Source of the DNA: Oasisia sp. SBJ-2009
Taxonomy: Eukaryota > Annelida > Polychaeta > Sabellida > Siboglinidae
Assembly: GCA_964017155.1 (NCBI GenBank)
Contig: OZ024857.1
Span: 28,663,101-28,727,100 of the forward strand
DNA length: 64,000 bases
Direction of reading: 5' to 3'
Below are positions 61,600 to 64,000 of the stretch, one piece after another. The notes below the pieces were generated by a model. The model had not been told where the DNA came from. It made no database searches and saw nothing but the letters and a program-made list of their open reading frames with translations. Positions within the stretch are counted from its first letter, which is position 1; every line of letters begins with the position of its first letter. The translations under genes and the position numbers were made by a program.

Positions 61600-64000
61600 T
61601 GCTAAGTTGCACAACTTCCATCTTATCTGACAAACGTATAACACTAGCACAAACATAATGTCAAGTTAAAAACAGTTTTAGAAAAAAGGTAACGACCCTA
61701 TTATACAGCAGATTGATGGCTGACGAATTATCATCTTAAAATGGCATTTTAAATCCATATAATTTTTTTTAATTTAATCTTACTACGTTCTATCATGTTA
61801 TTATATTTGAGTAGAGCACCTTTTTATGTTACCACATTGTCTTATTGATGACATTTGTTTACCTGTATTTAAAAATATTTACATTGTAATTATTATATTA
61901 CTTTGTTATTTATTGATTTGTTATATTTTCTTAAATTTATTTTTTGTATTTTTGTTTATTTTTAGATCAGTGGGTGCTATGAGCAGTCTGCAGGCAACAT
62001 CACGGGCTTAAATTCGAAGTTATATTCTTATGTAATGATAGCTTAAATACTAATATCCACCAAATGTAGGGTATTGTAATAATTACATCAGATAAAAAAT
62101 TGCAGCAAAAACTGCATCTACATGTATGTGTATGCGATTAACAGCTACAATACTGTCAATCAGTAAAATGCAATTTACATTTTACTGACCCAGTGCTTCA
62201 TACACTGTAGTACAGCTTTGTTTACAAGTCTGAAAATAGTATCTAGCTCACTACAGCTGACTGCAGCGGCCGAAGTTCACCCAATTTATCATGATAAGGA
62301 AACGGGTGAGGGTGGCTGCAGAGTACGTACTGGGTGCTCTCATCTGGACAAAAACATCCCGCTTACTGCAGAGGGAGTGTTGCCCTTATACGAACAGAGT
62401 GACAGCTGGCGCACTAACTAAGTAACTAACTAACTAACCACTATGTCACTAGACTGACTCGCTGTCATCTACAATTCTCAAAAACAAAACACACGCTGAA
62501 CTGGGCCTGCCGCAGCACAAGCTCACTGAAGGAGTGGATCACACGTGCGTTTGTTTTGGGATTGGTTCAATGGCGACGCTTCTACATCCGGTGGCTTCAC
62601 TTTTAGACACGCGATCCGCAATCCAGTTATTTTTAGATCAGTGATGGCGACTGTCTCCTACACTTTATCAAAATATGTTATATTTGGTTTCCAATAGTTG
62701 TACTTAAACATGACTCATTTGTTTTCAAGTCAAACAACCTGTATTTATCCACTAGATGGTGGAGACTGGAGACATCCGAGTCCCGAGATTTGAGTACACA
62801 TATGTATGAAGACGATGGGACGATGGACATGCTTCACCTGCATGGATACAATGTTATGCCACAGACACAGTGAAATGACAGTGCTATGAACACAGCAGTT
62901 TATTGTGTCCTGTTCACGATCTGTGTAAATTACACTTCAAGTTGATAAGACATTAAAACATTGTTGTTCTGAGGTTGCATGATTGTGTGAAAAATTGAGA
63001 CAATGAACTGTGAATATCAGTTAGCTGGATTAATGTGCATATGTGTAATTAATAAACATCACAATATTCTTGGCTCCCTGTTGGAGCAATGCACAAAGGG
63101 TCAACAATCTATCAAGATCACTTCATGTTTAAAATGCTGGTAATATATTTTATGAGCCTACGTAATTTTAGACGTTCTGTGTTGAACCTACATGTAGGTG
63201 TTGATCATGCAGTCATAAGAGCAAAATATATTAAAAATAGGTCTCTTTGTGCGTGAAACATGCACAAATATCTCATATTAAAAAAATTGTTTTATGCATA
63301 GTCTGTATATTAATGTTCTTTAAATAATTAGTTAGCCCTCTAGAGACACAACTTACATACATTCACCTATTCAACAAATATATATAGACATCGCGCAAAT
63401 AAATTTTTGCCTCCAACATGTCACAGAAAATATCAAACTATCTTCGTAATCATGATAGCTAGGGCATGAGTATGTCGAGTTTGTGTGCCACTGAATTAGC
63501 TAACATTGACTATTTACTACACGAATATACCAGTGGCAAGAAAACGCAACAGTCAACACGACAAAAGCAATGGCGACGGAAATTACTTAGCGAAAGCTTT
63601 CTCATGAAATAAAGTGATCCGCCATTAGTAAAATATTGTGCTGACATGCATATTGCATACGTAAATAATCTATTTCCGCACAAACGTTTTCTAAACAACG
63701 GAATCACATAATACGTTGTCGTTGACACGGAACCCTCCACTCCAGTCATGCCCTAGGCGAGAGCTCAAAATCGAAGTAGCAGCAATCACAGTATAGTCAA
63801 GGTCGCAGTTGTTTGTTGTGTCGAGACGTGTCATGGCAGTTTAATTCACGCGAAACTTCACGTAATCATACTCTTTGTCGATATGACGTAATACTGTTGT
63901 TATGACGTCATAATATTAAAAGCTTCAAGTATTGTACATGCAAACATATTTTATTTGGTCTTTTTAAGTGACACGCAGAAAAACTCAATAGGTATGATTC
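61600..64000. other. No supported gene; promoter-like motifs
   Basis: At 62575-62585 an inverted CCAAT box (GGGATTGGTTCA) precedes ATGGCGAC and an ETS-like CATCCGGTGG, followed by a 24-codon frame starting MATLLHPVAS at about 62581. TCCACTAGATGGTGGAG (62748-62764) is CTCF-like (11 of 12). CREs TGACGTAA and TGACGTCA are at 63884 and 63903. These may mark a promoter whose coding exons lie outside or were not recognised. Confidence 0.3.

Noticed and set aside
61011..61658. 215-codon VRVR frame and antisense TRTR frame
   Set aside because: Product of the (GTGTGC)n hexamer array, open in most frames.
62218..62421. 67-codon frame starting MFTSLKIVSS
   Set aside because: No recognisable domain or splice-site support; mentioned only as unresolved.

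Overview
This is a eukaryotic (animal) window. Four multi-exon genes with GT-AG introns could be reconstructed exon by exon, and each gives a full-length protein: NADP-dependent isocitrate dehydrogenase (IDH1-type, + strand, 10325-19518, 410 aa), the membrane-anchored CDK1-inhibitory kinase Myt1 (PKMYT1, - strand, 35000-21465, 550 aa), the spliceosomal protein MFAP1 (+ strand, 38610-47006, 457 aa) and the nuclear immunophilin FKBP3/FKBP25 (- strand, 55908-49766, 223 aa). AT-rich DNA, introns of moderate size, tRNA-derived and CORE-type SINEs, an RTE-type LINE and many small DNA transposons fit a marine invertebrate, perhaps a mollusc or other lophotrochozoan. The species cannot be fixed from the sequence alone.

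Layout. 1-10.3 kb has no confident gene: a possible terminal exon on the - strand (460-587), a CpG-rich stretch (2.4-3.1 kb), two coding-like minisatellites (4.6-5.6 kb), microsatellites and a nested transposon cluster with CTCF-like motifs (8.0-10.2 kb) just upstream of IDH1. IDH1 and PKMYT1 are tail to tail. PKMYT1 and MFAP1 are head to head, 3.6 kb apart, with a foldback element, a 20-bp CRE palindrome and a terminal-inverted-repeat element between them. MFAP1 and FKBP3 are tail to tail. 57.6-64 kb holds no supported gene: a broken RTE endonuclease, a local repeat family and long (TG)n/(GTGTGC)n tracts.

The genes have no evident joint pathway. IDH1 makes cytosolic NADPH, Myt1 restrains mitotic entry, MFAP1 is a spliceosome component, and FKBP3 is a nuclear prolyl isomerase.

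Most notable signals: two introns (PKMYT1 intron 2 and the last FKBP3 intron) carry U12-type (minor spliceosome) 5' splice sites and branch sites; the splicing-factor gene MFAP1 has tandem repeats abutting several of its own splice sites, including 21 exact-length copies of a 37-bp unit carrying branch-point-like motifs that run into an acceptor, and a 48-bp in-frame duplication of an acceptor; a piggyBac-like TTAA element sits at the end of a LINE ORF remnant; and CTCF-like sites lie upstream of both IDH1 and FKBP3.
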